A stretch of 64,000 nucleotides of DNA from Methylocaldum marinum (GTDB lineage: Bacteria > Pseudomonadota > Gammaproteobacteria > Methylococcales > Methylococcaceae): NCBI RefSeq assembly GCF_003584645.1, contig NZ_AP017928.1, forward strand, positions 3,510,395 through 3,574,394, read 5' to 3'. The notes beneath the pieces were generated by a model. The model made no database searches, was not told the DNA's origin, and saw only the letters and a list, made by a program, of their open reading frames with translations. The position numbers and the translations under genes are program-made. Shown here piece after piece: positions 17,377-26,784 of the stretch (the first letter of the stretch is position 1; every line of letters begins with the position of its first letter).

Positions 17377-18909
17377 CTAGATGTCTTCCAAGACGATTCG
17401 GGCATCGCTGCTGGCCTCCATGCCCGTCCATACGGCGGAATAAAGGCCGGTGATGCCGAAGGAGTCGCTGTGCGCGAAGACGATGTTGCCGAACGGCTGC
17501 TTGGCGGCATTCAGAACGTCGTCCATGCCGGGCGTACACCCGACCATCGGGTGTCCCCAACGGTGCAGCCGAACCGTCTCGATAGCGCCGCGGCTTCGGG
17601 GCAGAATGGCATTGAGGTCGGCCACGATGCGCGCCGCGAGCTGCCGGGCCGAACCGCCGAACAGTTCGATGCGGCCCGCGCTGCCGGGATACGGCACGTA
17701 CACGGTCAAATGGCTCGATCCTTGCGGATCGCGATTGCCGAGGAGCCAGTCGGCGGCGACGATGAAGCGGCTAAACCGCGAGGCGCTCGCGGTCTCGAAG
17801 GCGGGCGCGACCCGTCTCGACAGTTCCACCTGGGCGACCAGGTAGGCGTTGTAACGAAACCGGTCGTAGACCTCCGGCCGCTCCTCGCGCAAACCCACCA
17901 CGGCGTGCTTCGTGAACACCTTGGGGACGGCCATCACGGCGCAACGCGCCTCGATGGTTTGCAGCGAACCGTCGTCCGCGCATCCCGTCACCCAAACCTT
18001 GCCGTCCGGACGGTTCTCGACCCGGATCGCGGTGAATCCGGTCATCAAGGCGTTCGGGCGGATCGCTTCGCAGCGCTCGCGCAGAATTTCGGAGATGGCG
18101 CCGTGTCCGCCGGGCAAGGTATAGGCGGGCGCCGGGAGATTCGAAAGCAGGTAGAGGGCGATCCAGGCGGAGACATCCTCGCCGGTTTCGCCGAGACGGG
18201 AGCTCAGCATCAGCTTCAGGAAATGGCTTACGGCTTCCGGGTAGCCTTTGTCCGCGATATACCGGCTCAGCGTGATGCGGTCGAGCCGGCGGACGTCCGC
18301 CCGATTGTCGGCGCGCGGAAAGAAGATGCCGTCGATGGGGTGGCGCAGCGCCGCCAGATCGTCGCGCACGCGGCGGAACCCCTCGCGCTCCCGCCTCGAG
18401 AAGGGGAGATGGCGCCAGCCGTCTTCCGCCAAGGGGTCTTCGACCAGGCGGCCGCGGACATGATAGGCCAGCCTGGAACCCAGAACGGGCTCGAACGGCA
18501 CGTCCAGTTCCCGGAAGAAATCGATGAAGGGGAACACCGGGCCCTGGCTGACCAGCGCCCCCAAGGGATAATAGATGCCGCGGCTTTGCCGGCGCCGCGA
18601 GTTGCCGCCGAACGCGTCCTCCTTTTCGACCAGCAGGCAATCGTACTCGCCGAGCCGATACAGCGCGGTCAGCCCGGAAATGCCGCCGCCCACGATGACG
18701 ATATCCTTGCGCAGCGAAGGCTCGGGGATCCTGAAGGCAACGCCGTCCCGAACCTGGTGCGTGATCCCGAAGTGGTCGACTTCGTCGAAGGCGTCCGGAA
18801 GGCTGACGAGGTTCGGCCGGCCTTTGGCGTCGACGCGAAAGCTCGCTCCGACGCCCAATCCGAGTCCCCCGAGGACGGCCAGTGCTTTCAGCGCGGAACG
18901 ACGGTTCAT
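17377..18909 (-). CDS. Tat-exported FAD-dependent amine-oxidase/desaturase-like oxidoreductase
   Basis: A 510-aa flavoprotein. The N-terminus NRRSALKALAVLGGLGLGVG is a twin-arginine signal, so the folded, FAD-loaded enzyme should act in the periplasm. The dinucleotide motif DIVIVGGGISGLTALYRLG begins about residue 48, and the C-terminus has the FAD-contacting GITGLYSAVWTGMEAS segment. This architecture is shared by amine oxidases and phytoene-desaturase-like enzymes; the substrate cannot be read. Its ATG overlaps the dehydratase stop (ATGA). In context it probably oxidises or desaturates the exported product. Confidence 0.87.
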   Translation of the reverse strand: MNRRSALKALAVLGGLGLGVGASFRVDAKGRPNLVSLPDAFDEVDHFGITHQVRDGVAFRIPEPSLRKDIVIVGGGISGLTALYRLGEYDCLLVEKEDAFGGNSRRRQSRGIYYPLGALVSQGPVFPFIDFFRELDVPFEPVLGSRLAYHVRGRLVEDPLAEDGWRHLPFSRREREGFRRVRDDLAALRHPIDGIFFPRADNRADVRRLDRITLSRYIADKGYPEAVSHFLKLMLSSRLGETGEDVSAWIALYLLSNLPAPAYTLPGGHGAISEILRERCEAIRPNALMTGFTAIRVENRPDGKVWVTGCADDGSLQTIEARCAVMAVPKVFTKHAVVGLREERPEVYDRFRYNAYLVAQVELSRRVAPAFETASASRFSRFIVAADWLLGNRDPQGSSHLTVYVPYPGSAGRIELFGGSARQLAARIVADLNAILPRSRGAIETVRLHRWGHPMVGCTPGMDDVLNAAKQPFGNIVFAHSDSFGITGLYSAVWTGMEASSDARIVLEDI

Positions 18910-19223
18910 GATGAAAACTCGACCACAAAGTCCGCTTTGGCGACCAGGACGCCGTCCTGATTCACGAAGCGGCAGGCGACTTCGGTGGGCAGGCGATCGC
19001 TTCCGGTAGGCACGCATTCCACCTGAACGGTCTGGGACGGCAGCACCGGTGCGAGAAACTTTTGCCGCACGATGCGGCGGATGCGGCAGGGATAACCGTA
19101 TGTTTCCGTCAGGGTCCGTCGGGCGAAGGCGAGCAGCAACACGCCCGGCAGTATGGGATTGCCGGGAAAGTGGCCTGCGAACACGGGTTGCTCGGCGGAA
19201 ACGAGATGGGATTTCGTCGTCAT
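18906..19223 (-). CDS. FabZ/hotdog-fold dehydratase-like protein (second)
   Basis: A 105-aa single-hotdog protein containing FAGHFPGNPILPGVLLL, the family's hallmark with the catalytic His. It should dehydrate 3-hydroxyacyl thioesters. ATG 19223 (MTTKSHLV) is preceded by GGGAG; a TTG two codons earlier is less likely. It lies two bases after the first dehydratase gene. The conserved helix acid (Glu in FabZ) is not obvious, so the two small hotdog proteins may form a composite enzyme. Confidence 0.85.
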   Translation of the reverse strand: MTTKSHLVSAEQPVFAGHFPGNPILPGVLLLAFARRTLTETYGYPCRIRRIVRQKFLAPVLPSQTVQVECVPTGSDRLPTEVACRFVNQDGVLVAKADFVVEFSS

Positions 19224-19225
19224 GG

Positions 19226-19657
19226 TCAAGCTCCCGTGACCGTGAGCCGGCCGGCGGCGATGACAGCCTCGCCCTGAAGTGCCCGGAAGCCGCCCCGGCA
19301 GAGCCCGCCGAAGCGGGCTTCGATGCGGACTTCGATGCGGATGTCCCGTTCCGGATCGGCGGATGCATTGAACTCCACTTGCTCGAATCCGAGGAGCAAA
19401 TGGCGGGCGTCCTCGCGCGATTCAGGGCGATGCGCGTCGGTGGCGAGCACCACGCCCATGATCTGCGCGGCGCTTTCCAGCACCAGTTCGTCGGCGAGAT
19501 CGCGCCCGGTCCAGTCGTTCCATAGGATCCGGTCCTCGGCCAAAGTGACGTGGCCGGTACCGGCCGCGCCCGGTGTCTCGATGTCGATGTAGTTCGGCAT
19601 CAGGATGGGGTGGCGGTGAGGCAGGAGGGATTCGATGTCGGAGCGTTCGAGTCGCAT
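19226..19657 (-). CDS. FabZ-like hotdog dehydratase (first)
   Basis: A 143-aa hotdog protein beginning MRLERSDIESLLPHRHPILM, the usual FabZ N-terminus. The central helix reads VLESAAQIMGVVLA, with Glu and Gln in the positions of the catalytic helix residues (FabZ has E..AQ). The HFPGxPxxPG loop is replaced by LAEDRILWNDWTGR, so the catalytic His of the usual loop is missing and appears instead in the partner gene downstream. Start at ATG 19657, 11 bp after the ketosynthase-like gene. Confidence 0.85.
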   Translation of the reverse strand: MRLERSDIESLLPHRHPILMPNYIDIETPGAAGTGHVTLAEDRILWNDWTGRDLADELVLESAAQIMGVVLATDAHRPESREDARHLLLGFEQVEFNASADPERDIRIEVRIEARFGGLCRGGFRALQGEAVIAAGRLTVTGA

Positions 19658-19668
19658 GGCTATTCGTC

Positions 19669-20856
19669 CTAAGCCGCGTAGCCGCAGCCGACGACCACCG
19701 AGACGTGGCTGCCGCCGACGCCCGAGCCGTGGTGCAGGAAGCGGGATACCCGTTCCCGCTCCGTGCTGTAGTTGAGGAGGGAGGCAATGCCTTCGTCGTA
19801 GTCCACGCCCTCGTTCATCGCCGGGACGACGCCGCGCTGGGCGCAAGCGATGCCCAAAGCCAGGCGCAGGACGCCGGAGGCGGCGAATTCGCCGGTATAA
19901 GCCTTGATCGCCGAGACTCTCGCCGAGGCATCACCGAGCGCCTGCCGCCAGACCTCCGCGTCCGAGCGATCCTGGTTTTTTCCGCCGTTGGCGGGGCTGG
20001 ATATCCAGTCGATGTCGGCGAGTTCGCACCCGGCTCGAGTCAGCGCCTGATCGATCGCCGCGACGGCCCCATCGGAATCGTGGCCGAACGCGTCCTTGGC
20101 CGACGATCGCAGGCCGATGCCTTCGATGGTTCCGAGAATCTTCGCCCCACGCTCCAGCGCGGCTCGTTCGGTCTCCAGCAGCAGGGCCGCCGCGCCCTCG
20201 CCCAGGGCGAAGCCGGAACGGCGGCGGGCGAACGGGTAGGAATCCTTGCCGCCGGCCAGGCCCATATCGTGGAAGGCTTCCACCAGCGCCGAGCTGAGCT
20301 CGTCGGCGCCCACCACCAGGATGCGTTCGGCGAGTCCCTGGCGGAGCATCATGGACGCATACACAAGCGCATACTCGCCGCTGACGTCGACGCCGGTGAT
20401 CGTGGAATTGGGGCCGGCCACGCCGAGCTCGATGGCGGCTAGCCCTGCGCTGGCGTTGTATACCGTGGTCGGGAAATGGGCGGGGCTCAGGGTCTTGATG
20501 CCGTCACGCAGGAATTTCTTCTGATGCTCCACGACGCTGCTGAGACCGGAGAAACCGGTTCCGACCAGGAGGCCGCAATCCCGGCGCAGGTCCGACGGCA
20601 GCGCCGCGTGAGCCAGCGCCTGGCTGCCGGCCGCGATGGTGTAGCAATTGATCGGGTCCATCCGGCGCGCCTTCTTCGGGTTCAGGTAGTCGGCGACATC
20701 GAACCCCTGAACGGCGCCGAGGCGGCGTTCGGGCCCGAAGCGGTCGGTCTCGGCGAGGCCGGTCTTCCGCTCGGCCGTAGCCTGGACGGCCGTATCGACG
20801 TCGGAGCCCAAGGAACTCACGATGCCGATGCCGGTAATCGCGATCTGATCAGTCAT
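19669..20856 (-). CDS. Chain-length-factor-like ketosynthase homologue without catalytic residues
   Basis: A 395-aa beta-ketoacyl synthase fold ([17 protein letters not shown] at the start; FALGEGAAALLLE; GSGVGGSHVSVVVG at the end). The nucleophile segment reads TGVDVSGEYALVYA where active enzymes have [13 protein letters not shown], so Cys is replaced by Asp. The first His motif is ISSPANGGKNQD instead of NAHGTGT, and the second is KAYTGEFAASG instead of [12 protein letters not shown], so both His are lost. This is the pattern of chain-length factors in type II polyketide systems. ATG 20856 follows GGAG at good distance. The true ketosynthase partner is at 22349-23557. Confidence 0.9.
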   Translation of the reverse strand: MTDQIAITGIGIVSSLGSDVDTAVQATAERKTGLAETDRFGPERRLGAVQGFDVADYLNPKKARRMDPINCYTIAAGSQALAHAALPSDLRRDCGLLVGTGFSGLSSVVEHQKKFLRDGIKTLSPAHFPTTVYNASAGLAAIELGVAGPNSTITGVDVSGEYALVYASMMLRQGLAERILVVGADELSSALVEAFHDMGLAGGKDSYPFARRRSGFALGEGAAALLLETERAALERGAKILGTIEGIGLRSSAKDAFGHDSDGAVAAIDQALTRAGCELADIDWISSPANGGKNQDRSDAEVWRQALGDASARVSAIKAYTGEFAASGVLRLALGIACAQRGVVPAMNEGVDYDEGIASLLNYSTERERVSRFLHHGSGVGGSHVSVVVGCGYAA

Positions 20857-20870
20857 GACAAATAACTCCG

Positions 20871-21608
20871 TTAAAAAGGTGTGAGATTGCCGCGCCGGGG
20901 ATCGAACCATTCGCCGTGGCCGGGCACGACGAAGTCGGCCTCGGCGACGCGGCGGCGGGAGGCCAGCAGCCGTTCCCGATTGTGGACGATCAGATGATGG
21001 TCGATGCCCGTGGCGACAAAATCGTCCAGGGACAGCACCGCGTCGCCGGCGATCATGCAGGCGCCCTGTTTGGTCTCCACCCAGAGGCCCATCTGGCCGG
21101 GACAATGACCGGCCAGGTCCACGGTGGCGACGTGCGGCGAGAGCTGCTCGCCGGGGTCGCAGAGATGAAAATCGGGTGCACGCTCGGACGATTCGAAGTC
21201 GTAGCGCGAATCCGTGGCGAGGCGCAGGAATTCGCGCAGAAACACCGGCGCGATGAGCTCATGCGTCTCCTTCAGGAAGGCCTTGTAAGCGGCGCGGTCT
21301 TCCCGGTAGCGCATCAATTCGCGCACGAATCGATATTCCTGCCGGGGGACATGCATCCGCCATCCACGGCACTCGGGCGCCAACGCCCGGTAATGGTCGA
21401 AATGCAGGTGCGTGAAATAGGCATCGGTGATGCCGTCCAGACCGAAGCCGACCACGCCGCGCAAGACCGCGTCGAGTTCCGCCGCCGTGGCGAAATCGCC
21501 GCCGTCCGCCAGGAACCGCCGCGGCCCGTCGACGACCAGGGTCGCACTGGCGCGAAGCGTCAGCCGGGTCGGGCGGTTCAAGCGGTAAACCTGCGCTTTC
21601 TCAGACAC
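20871..21608 (-). CDS. Metallo-beta-lactamase-fold hydrolase
   Basis: A 245-aa protein with the zinc motif [11 protein letters not shown] (HxHxDH), a later His ([11 protein letters not shown]), the bridging Asp (IAGDAVLS) and the final His (VVPGHGEWF), in the order of the lactonase/glyoxalase II type. It could hydrolyse a thioester or ester, for example releasing or editing the chain; the substrate is unknown. Start is GTG at 21608, overlapping the ketoreductase stop by 8 bp; no better start exists. Confidence 0.88.
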   Translation of the reverse strand: MSEKAQVYRLNRPTRLTLRASATLVVDGPRRFLADGGDFATAAELDAVLRGVVGFGLDGITDAYFTHLHFDHYRALAPECRGWRMHVPRQEYRFVRELMRYREDRAAYKAFLKETHELIAPVFLREFLRLATDSRYDFESSERAPDFHLCDPGEQLSPHVATVDLAGHCPGQMGLWVETKQGACMIAGDAVLSLDDFVATGIDHHLIVHNRERLLASRRRVAEADFVVPGHGEWFDPRRGNLTPF

Positions 21609-22344
21609 TGAGACCTCCGTCCACGACGATCACCTGGCCGGTCATGTAGCTGTTTTCGGGCGACGCCAGGAAGCAGGCGACACGGGCGACTTCCTCCGGG
21701 GTTCCGGCGCGGCCCATGGGAACCGACTTGATCAGCGGCTCGAGCTGTTTCTGGTTCATGCCGGCCAGCATGTCGGTGTCCACGAACCCGGGCGCCAGCG
21801 CATTGACGCTGATGCCGTAGCGGGCCAGTTCCTTGGAGAGCGAGCGGGTCATGGCGATGACACCGCCCTTGGAAGCGGCATAGTTGGCCTGCCCCGGCGT
21901 TCCGATCAGGCCGCTGATCGACACCACGTTGACGATCCGCCCGAAGCGCCGCCGCATCATGTCCTTGACGACGGCGCGGGACACCAGAAAGCTGCCTTTC
22001 AGATTGGTGTCGACCACGTCGTCGAAAGCCGCCTCCGACATCATGGCGAGAAAGCTGTCGCGGACGATGCCGGCATTGTTGACCAAGATCTCGATCGGCC
22101 CGAGATCGCCGGTCACCGCCTCGACCATGGATTCCACCTCGGCGGCCGCCGCCACGTTCGCCGGATAGGCGCGGGCGGTTCCGCCGGCCTCGTGGATTTC
22201 CCGGCAGAGTTCTTCCGCCTTGTCGCGGTTGCTGGCGTAATTCACGGCCACTTTGCAGCCCGCCTCCGCGAGCGCTTTGGCGATGGCGCGACCGATGCCG
22301 CGCGAGGCACCGGTCACCAGCGCGACCTTGTCTTCGCATCCCAT
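21601..22344 (-). CDS. FabG-like 3-oxoacyl-ACP reductase (ketoreductase 1)
   Basis: A 247-aa SDR with [25 protein letters not shown], catalytic Ser in [10 protein letters not shown] and YAASK, ending [12 protein letters not shown]: a standard active FabG. Start at ATG 22344 ([12 protein letters not shown]) is favoured by AAGGGTG five bases upstream; the ATG at 22359 lacks a ribosome site and would overlap the ketosynthase stop. Ends inside the hydrolase gene (8-bp overlap). Confidence 0.95.
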   Translation of the reverse strand: MGCEDKVALVTGASRGIGRAIAKALAEAGCKVAVNYASNRDKAEELCREIHEAGGTARAYPANVAAAAEVESMVEAVTGDLGPIEILVNNAGIVRDSFLAMMSEAAFDDVVDTNLKGSFLVSRAVVKDMMRRRFGRIVNVVSISGLIGTPGQANYAASKGGVIAMTRSLSKELARYGISVNALAPGFVDTDMLAGMNQKQLEPLIKSVPMGRAGTPEEVARVACFLASPENSYMTGQVIVVDGGLSV

Positions 22345-22348
22345 GGTT

Positions 22349-23557
22349 TCACCCTTCATAACGTCTGAAAATCAAAGAGGTGTTATTGCCGCCGAAGGCC
22401 AGGGAATTCGACATGGCGTATTCCATCGTGTGATTGCGGGCCCGATTCGGCACGTAGTCGAGATCGCATCCGGGGTCCGGCGTCTGGTAGTTGAGCGTCG
22501 GCGGGACGAACTGGCCCTGCAGGCTCAGCACCGTCGCGGCGGCTTCTATGGCGCCCGCCGCCGACAGTGTGTGGCCGATCATCGGCTTGATCGTGCTCAT
22601 GCAAAGGCCGTCGGGTTTTTCGCCGAAGACGCGCTTGACCGCGGCGGTTTCCGACTTGTCGTTGAGCTGCGTGCCGGTGCCGTGGGCATTGATGTAACGG
22701 ATCTGTTTCGGCTGTATGCCCCCTTTCCGGAGCGCCATGTTCATGGCGCGTGCCATGCCGTCTCCTTCGGGGTGGGGAGCGGTGATGTGATTGGCGTCCG
22801 AGGTCAAACCGTAGGAAACGAACTCGGCGAGGATCGGCGCCTTGCGCCGCAAGGCGTGATCCAGGTCCTCCAGTACCAGTACCGCCGCCGCCTCGCCGAG
22901 GACGATGCCGTCCCGGTTCAAATCGAACGGCCGACTCAGCGTCGGACTCAAGGCGCCGAGCGCGTTGAAGCCGGACAGGGTCACGTAGGACGCCGCCTCG
23001 ACTCCGCCGGCGAGCATCACGTCGGCATAGCCCTCGCGGATGAAATCGGCGGCGTAACCGACTGCGGTCGCTCCGGACGAGCAGGCCGTCATGATGCTGC
23101 TGCGCGGCCCGTGAAAGCCGAAATGAGCGGCTACTGCATTGCCGGCGTTGTCCGGATTGGTGGCGAGCAACCGGGACGGGCGCCTCGGTTCATGCCGAAT
23201 GGCGCGGGTCACGTAGGCCTCCGTGTCGGCGACCGCGCCGCCGCTCCCGAGCACCACGCCGGTACCGGCGTGAACCGCCGAATTGACGGGGAGGCGTGCC
23301 GAATCCACCGCCTCCATGGCAGCCGCCAGAGCGTAGAGGTCGACCGACGAGTAGTGCCTCTTGGCGCGGCTTCCGATGTCCGCCGGGATCTCGAATCCCT
23401 CGATCTTGCCGAGTTGATTCGAGGCGAAGCCCTCGGTGTCGTGCCAACGGTTCTCCTTCACTCCCGAGCGGCCGAGCCGGAGCGAGGCCTCGAACTGGCT
23501 GACGTTATTGCCGATCGGGCTGATGATCCCGATGCCTGTGATAGCGATGCGTTTCAT
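22349..23557 (-). CDS. FabF/KS-alpha-type beta-ketoacyl synthase
   Basis: The condensing enzyme of the block, 402 aa. It has the full catalytic set: Cys in [13 protein letters not shown], His in [11 protein letters not shown] and His in [12 protein letters not shown], plus the FabF-like N-terminus [22 protein letters not shown] precedes ATG 23557. It lies 41 bp after the ACP gene and 4 bp before a ketoreductase gene. With the catalytically empty homologue at 19669-20856 it probably forms a KS/chain-length-factor heterodimer, as in type II polyketide and aryl polyene synthases. Confidence 0.95.
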   Translation of the reverse strand: MKRIAITGIGIISPIGNNVSQFEASLRLGRSGVKENRWHDTEGFASNQLGKIEGFEIPADIGSRAKRHYSSVDLYALAAAMEAVDSARLPVNSAVHAGTGVVLGSGGAVADTEAYVTRAIRHEPRRPSRLLATNPDNAGNAVAAHFGFHGPRSSIMTACSSGATAVGYAADFIREGYADVMLAGGVEAASYVTLSGFNALGALSPTLSRPFDLNRDGIVLGEAAAVLVLEDLDHALRRKAPILAEFVSYGLTSDANHITAPHPEGDGMARAMNMALRKGGIQPKQIRYINAHGTGTQLNDKSETAAVKRVFGEKPDGLCMSTIKPMIGHTLSAAGAIEAAATVLSLQGQFVPPTLNYQTPDPGCDLDYVPNRARNHTMEYAMSNSLAFGGNNTSLIFRRYEG

Positions 23558-23598
23558 GAATTCTCCCCTAAGCGCTTCCCCGTCGGCTTGCGTCCGGT

Positions 23599-23868
23599 TC
23601 AGGCCTTCGCGGCCACCAGCTGACCGATGTGGTCGGCCAAGGTGTTGAGAGTCCGGAAGTGGGCTTCCACCTCCTCGTCCTGTTTCAGCTTCACGCCGAA
23701 GGTCTGTTCCACGCCGAGCACGATGTCGATCACGTCGATGGAGTCGATGTTCCATCCTTCCGGATCGAACAATCCGTCATCGTCGCCCGCATTGATCGCG
23801 GCGATATCCATGTTCAGGCGGTCAGCGAAGATGTTTTTCAGTTCGGTCTTGATTTGCTCGTTTTGCAT
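23599..23868 (-). CDS. Acyl carrier protein of the block
   Basis: An acidic 89-aa carrier protein. The phosphopantetheine attachment segment is EGWNIDSIDVIDIVLGVEQT, with Ser in DSID where housekeeping ACP has DSLD, followed by FGVKLKQDEEVEAHF. AGGAAAAAA precedes ATG 23868. It lies between the oxidoreductase gene and the ketosynthase gene, 41 bp from each. No phosphopantetheinyl transferase is in the window, so the modification must come from elsewhere. Confidence 0.92.
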   Translation of the reverse strand: MQNEQIKTELKNIFADRLNMDIAAINAGDDDGLFDPEGWNIDSIDVIDIVLGVEQTFGVKLKQDEEVEAHFRTLNTLADHIGQLVAAKA

Positions 23869-23909
23869 GGCTTTTTTCCTCGTTTGGGGTTAAGAGTGTT
23901 AGAAGACAG

Positions 23910-25850
23910 TCAATGGGTCTCTTTTTCGAACGCGTTCAACAGCTTTCGAATCGGCGGAATCGCGCGGAGCCTTCTGATCACCCGATGCCACGGCACCGGC
24001 GCGATCATCCGCGTCAGAACGGAAGACTTGAAGGACAGGGTTCTCGGGATGATGGCGTGCTCGGGACACGACTGCGAACACAATCCGCAGCCGATGCATT
24101 CGGTCGAAATGGCCACTGAGTCCAGCCGAGCGGTTTGTCGGTCCCAGGACGGCACGATGGCCGGGCAATCGACCTTCAGGCATTCCCCGCACTGGGTGCA
24201 AAGATCGGTTTTGATCGTGTACCGGTAATTGGTCGGCCCTTTCCGCGGCAATCCCTGCACGCAGTCGCCTTTGACCACCATGACGGACAGGCGGTCGGAC
24301 GCCAGGAAGGCATCCAGGGTGGATTCCAGCTGATCCACGTCCAAGGCATCGACGACGGCGAATTCAGGCACGCCCAGTGCGTGTAACAGGCGTTCCCAAT
24401 CGTCACGCTTGAGCGGCCGATTGGTGAGCTGGAAGCCGGTCATGGCCGTTCCGGCGTTGTCCAGGATTAGGATGGTTCCCGGTATCTTCGCCGTCACGGC
24501 GGTCAGTAGCGACGGGATGCCGGAATGAAAGAAGGTCGAATCCCCGATCACGGCGATGCAGGAGCGCGCCGCCTCCGGACCCATGGCGGCAAGGTAGCCC
24601 TGCAGGATGCCGAGGCTTGCCCCCATGCACAGGTTCGCATGCAGCGCTCCATGGGGTTCCAGCGCACCCAAGGTGTAGCAGCCGATGTCGCCGACCACAT
24701 AGAGATCGCGCTTGCCCAGCGTGTAAAAGATCCCGCGATGAGAGCAACCGGCGCAAAAGCCGGGGGGGCGGGGCGGCAGCGGAAGTCCGGAGTGGCTCTC
24801 CGGCGTCGTAGCCTGGTGCCGGATCGGGATGACTATTCGCTTGTGGCCGATCCGTTCCTGCAGACGTTCCGCGATCTCCGGGATGTCCGGACTCTCGAGA
24901 TGTTTAAGGGAAAATTCGCCGACCCCGTCGAAATGGGGACGCGCGGCGACGTTGACGCCCAGGGCGCGGATGCGCTGTTCCAGGAAGCGGCTCGATTCCT
25001 CGACCACCAGAATGCGGTCGCAGCGGGCGGCGAACTCCAGGATCGCTTCTTCATTCAAGGGGTAGCTCATGCCGACCTTCAAAATCGGCGCCCGCCCCTC
25101 GAACGGTTCGCGGACGGCATGATAGGGAAAGCCCGTCACCACGATGCCGTAGGGATATTTTTCCAGGCGTTCGGCCGGCATCAGGGTTTGCATGAACCAC
25201 CGGCTCCAGTGTCCGTTGGCCAAGCGGTCGATTCTCCGCACCAGATCCTTGTGCCGGGCCGGGACGAATGCCGGCAGCAACAGGTACTTCTCTATCGGGG
25301 CGGCGAAGCCCAGATTCGGGAGAACTTGGCGTCTCGCTCCCATCACCGTTCTGGATGTGCCGTAGCAGATCGGGGTCGTAACCCTCACCACGACGGGGAC
25401 GTCGAACTGCTCGCTGATTTCGAAAGCGAGTCGCGGAAAGATCAGCGCCTCGTCGATATCGGAAGGTTCGAGCACGGGGACGTGCGCCGCCTGGGCAAGC
25501 TGCCTGGTGTCCTGCTCGTTCTGCGAGGCCTTGGCGCCCGGATCGTCGCCGACGACGATGACCAGTCCGCCGCGGGTGCCGGTGTAGGCGACGTTGAAGA
25601 ACGGATCGGCCGCCACGTTCAAGCCCACGTGCTTCATCACCGCCAAGGCGCGCTGCCCGGCATGGGCGGCGCCGATGGCCGCCTCCAGGGCGACCTTCTC
25701 GTTGGCCATCCATTGGGTCTTGATTTCGGGAAAGCGCAGGAGGCCTTCCACGACCCCGGTGACCGGCGAGCCGGGATACGAACCCACGAACGCGGCACCC
25801 GCTTCCCATGCGCCGCGCGCAACCGCCTCGCAACCGTTGAGAAATGCCAT
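23910..25850 (-). CDS. IorA-like 2-oxoacid:ferredoxin oxidoreductase, large subunit
   Basis: Oxidative decarboxylation of a 2-oxoacid to acyl-CoA with ferredoxin as acceptor. The 646-aa protein has the IorA order: pyrimidine-binding domain (NGCEAVARGAWEAGAAFVGS, YPGSPVTGVVEGL, ANEKVALEAAIGAAHAG), the TPP-binding domain (VVGDIGCYTLG, GDSTFFHSG, LDNAGTAMTG) and a C-terminal 2[4Fe-4S] ferredoxin domain (CTQCGECLKVDCP and CIGCGLCSQSCP). It starts at ATG 25850, two bases after the acyltransferase stop. IorA acts on aryl pyruvates, but substrate choice here is inferred only from the family. It is unusual inside a KS/ACP cluster. Confidence 0.92.
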   Translation of the reverse strand: MAFLNGCEAVARGAWEAGAAFVGSYPGSPVTGVVEGLLRFPEIKTQWMANEKVALEAAIGAAHAGQRALAVMKHVGLNVAADPFFNVAYTGTRGGLVIVVGDDPGAKASQNEQDTRQLAQAAHVPVLEPSDIDEALIFPRLAFEISEQFDVPVVVRVTTPICYGTSRTVMGARRQVLPNLGFAAPIEKYLLLPAFVPARHKDLVRRIDRLANGHWSRWFMQTLMPAERLEKYPYGIVVTGFPYHAVREPFEGRAPILKVGMSYPLNEEAILEFAARCDRILVVEESSRFLEQRIRALGVNVAARPHFDGVGEFSLKHLESPDIPEIAERLQERIGHKRIVIPIRHQATTPESHSGLPLPPRPPGFCAGCSHRGIFYTLGKRDLYVVGDIGCYTLGALEPHGALHANLCMGASLGILQGYLAAMGPEAARSCIAVIGDSTFFHSGIPSLLTAVTAKIPGTILILDNAGTAMTGFQLTNRPLKRDDWERLLHALGVPEFAVVDALDVDQLESTLDAFLASDRLSVMVVKGDCVQGLPRKGPTNYRYTIKTDLCTQCGECLKVDCPAIVPSWDRQTARLDSVAISTECIGCGLCSQSCPEHAIIPRTLSFKSSVLTRMIAPVPWHRVIRRLRAIPPIRKLLNAFEKETH

Positions 25851-25852
25851 GT

Positions 25853-26764
25853 TCAAGCCCTCGCTTCGGATCGCTTCGTCTTGCGCAGATGGTCGACGTA
25901 CCGCACCGGGGTATCCGGGGCGTTCCATCGGGCTATCTGGCTCAATACCCGGCTGGGACCGACTTCCACAAATTCGCGGTAGTGCGCCGAACGGAGATTT
26001 CGAACCAGTTGTTGCCACAACACGGTTTGGCATGGCTGGCGCGTAAGCGTGGCGAAAACTTGATCGGCGGACAGCAGCCGCTCGCCGGTGATATGCGACC
26101 ACAAGGCATGTACCGGAGCAGCCACGGTCAAGCCCAGTTCGGCAGCCCGCGCGGCGACTATTTCGGCGACGCGCCACATGCGGATCGAGTGGAAGGGGAT
26201 ACGGGCATCGATGTCGTCCCGGCGAATCAATGTCCCCTCAAGAGTGCGGCACAGCTGCTCGATGTCTTGTTCGCTCCCGTACACCACGATTTGGTAAGCG
26301 CTGTTGATCGCGAGCACTTCCACGGAGAAACGGTGAGCGAGACTATGGGCCCCGATGGGGGTGTTGGTGGTGATGACCGAGATTTTTCCGGTGTTCTCCG
26401 CGAATTCGTCCCAAGCGACGCTGAACATCGCCTGAAGCCAACGGAACGACATTTCCTCGGTCAATGAACAGGCAGCCACGGCTGCGGCGTAAAAACCCAG
26501 GCTATGGCCGCAACAGCCGTAGTTCGCGTCGGGGCTGGATTGCCGTACGACGCGCCACCACAGGAGGTTGAGAGCGTGTATCCGCAGCTGGTGCAGGTTT
26601 TCGCGCTCCCGATCGCTAGCTCCGTGCTCGGTACCGAGATCGCAGCCGACCAGCTCGCTCCAAGCGGCCAGGAGCTCTTCCGACCACGGATGGTAAATCC
26701 GGAATTTCTCGATCATGCCGGGGTAATCCGCCCCCAAACCTGGAAACATGTAACAACAAGGCAT
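25853..26764 (-). CDS. FabD-like acyltransferase
   Basis: A 303-aa acyltransferase that should load acyl groups from CoA onto the ACP. It has the N-terminal MFPGLGADYPGM motif, the nucleophile elbow GHSLGFYAAAVAA and the catalytic His in IPFHSIRMW. Residues around FRWLQAMF align loosely with the malonyl-binding Arg region of FabD, but whether it selects malonyl or the starter acyl group cannot be decided. It lies between the two oxidoreductase subunit genes (20 bp and 2 bp gaps), which hints that it may handle the oxidoreductase product. Confidence 0.87.
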   Translation of the reverse strand: MPCCYMFPGLGADYPGMIEKFRIYHPWSEELLAAWSELVGCDLGTEHGASDRERENLHQLRIHALNLLWWRVVRQSSPDANYGCCGHSLGFYAAAVAACSLTEEMSFRWLQAMFSVAWDEFAENTGKISVITTNTPIGAHSLAHRFSVEVLAINSAYQIVVYGSEQDIEQLCRTLEGTLIRRDDIDARIPFHSIRMWRVAEIVAARAAELGLTVAAPVHALWSHITGERLLSADQVFATLTRQPCQTVLWQQLVRNLRSAHYREFVEVGPSRVLSQIARWNAPDTPVRYVDHLRKTKRSEARA

Positions 26765-26784
26765 CGGTCGATTCTCGGTTCTGA

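Noticed and set aside
17470..18960. 496-codon plus-strand frame opposite the Tat flavoenzyme
   Set aside because: Shadow of a real gene; no recognisable protein features.
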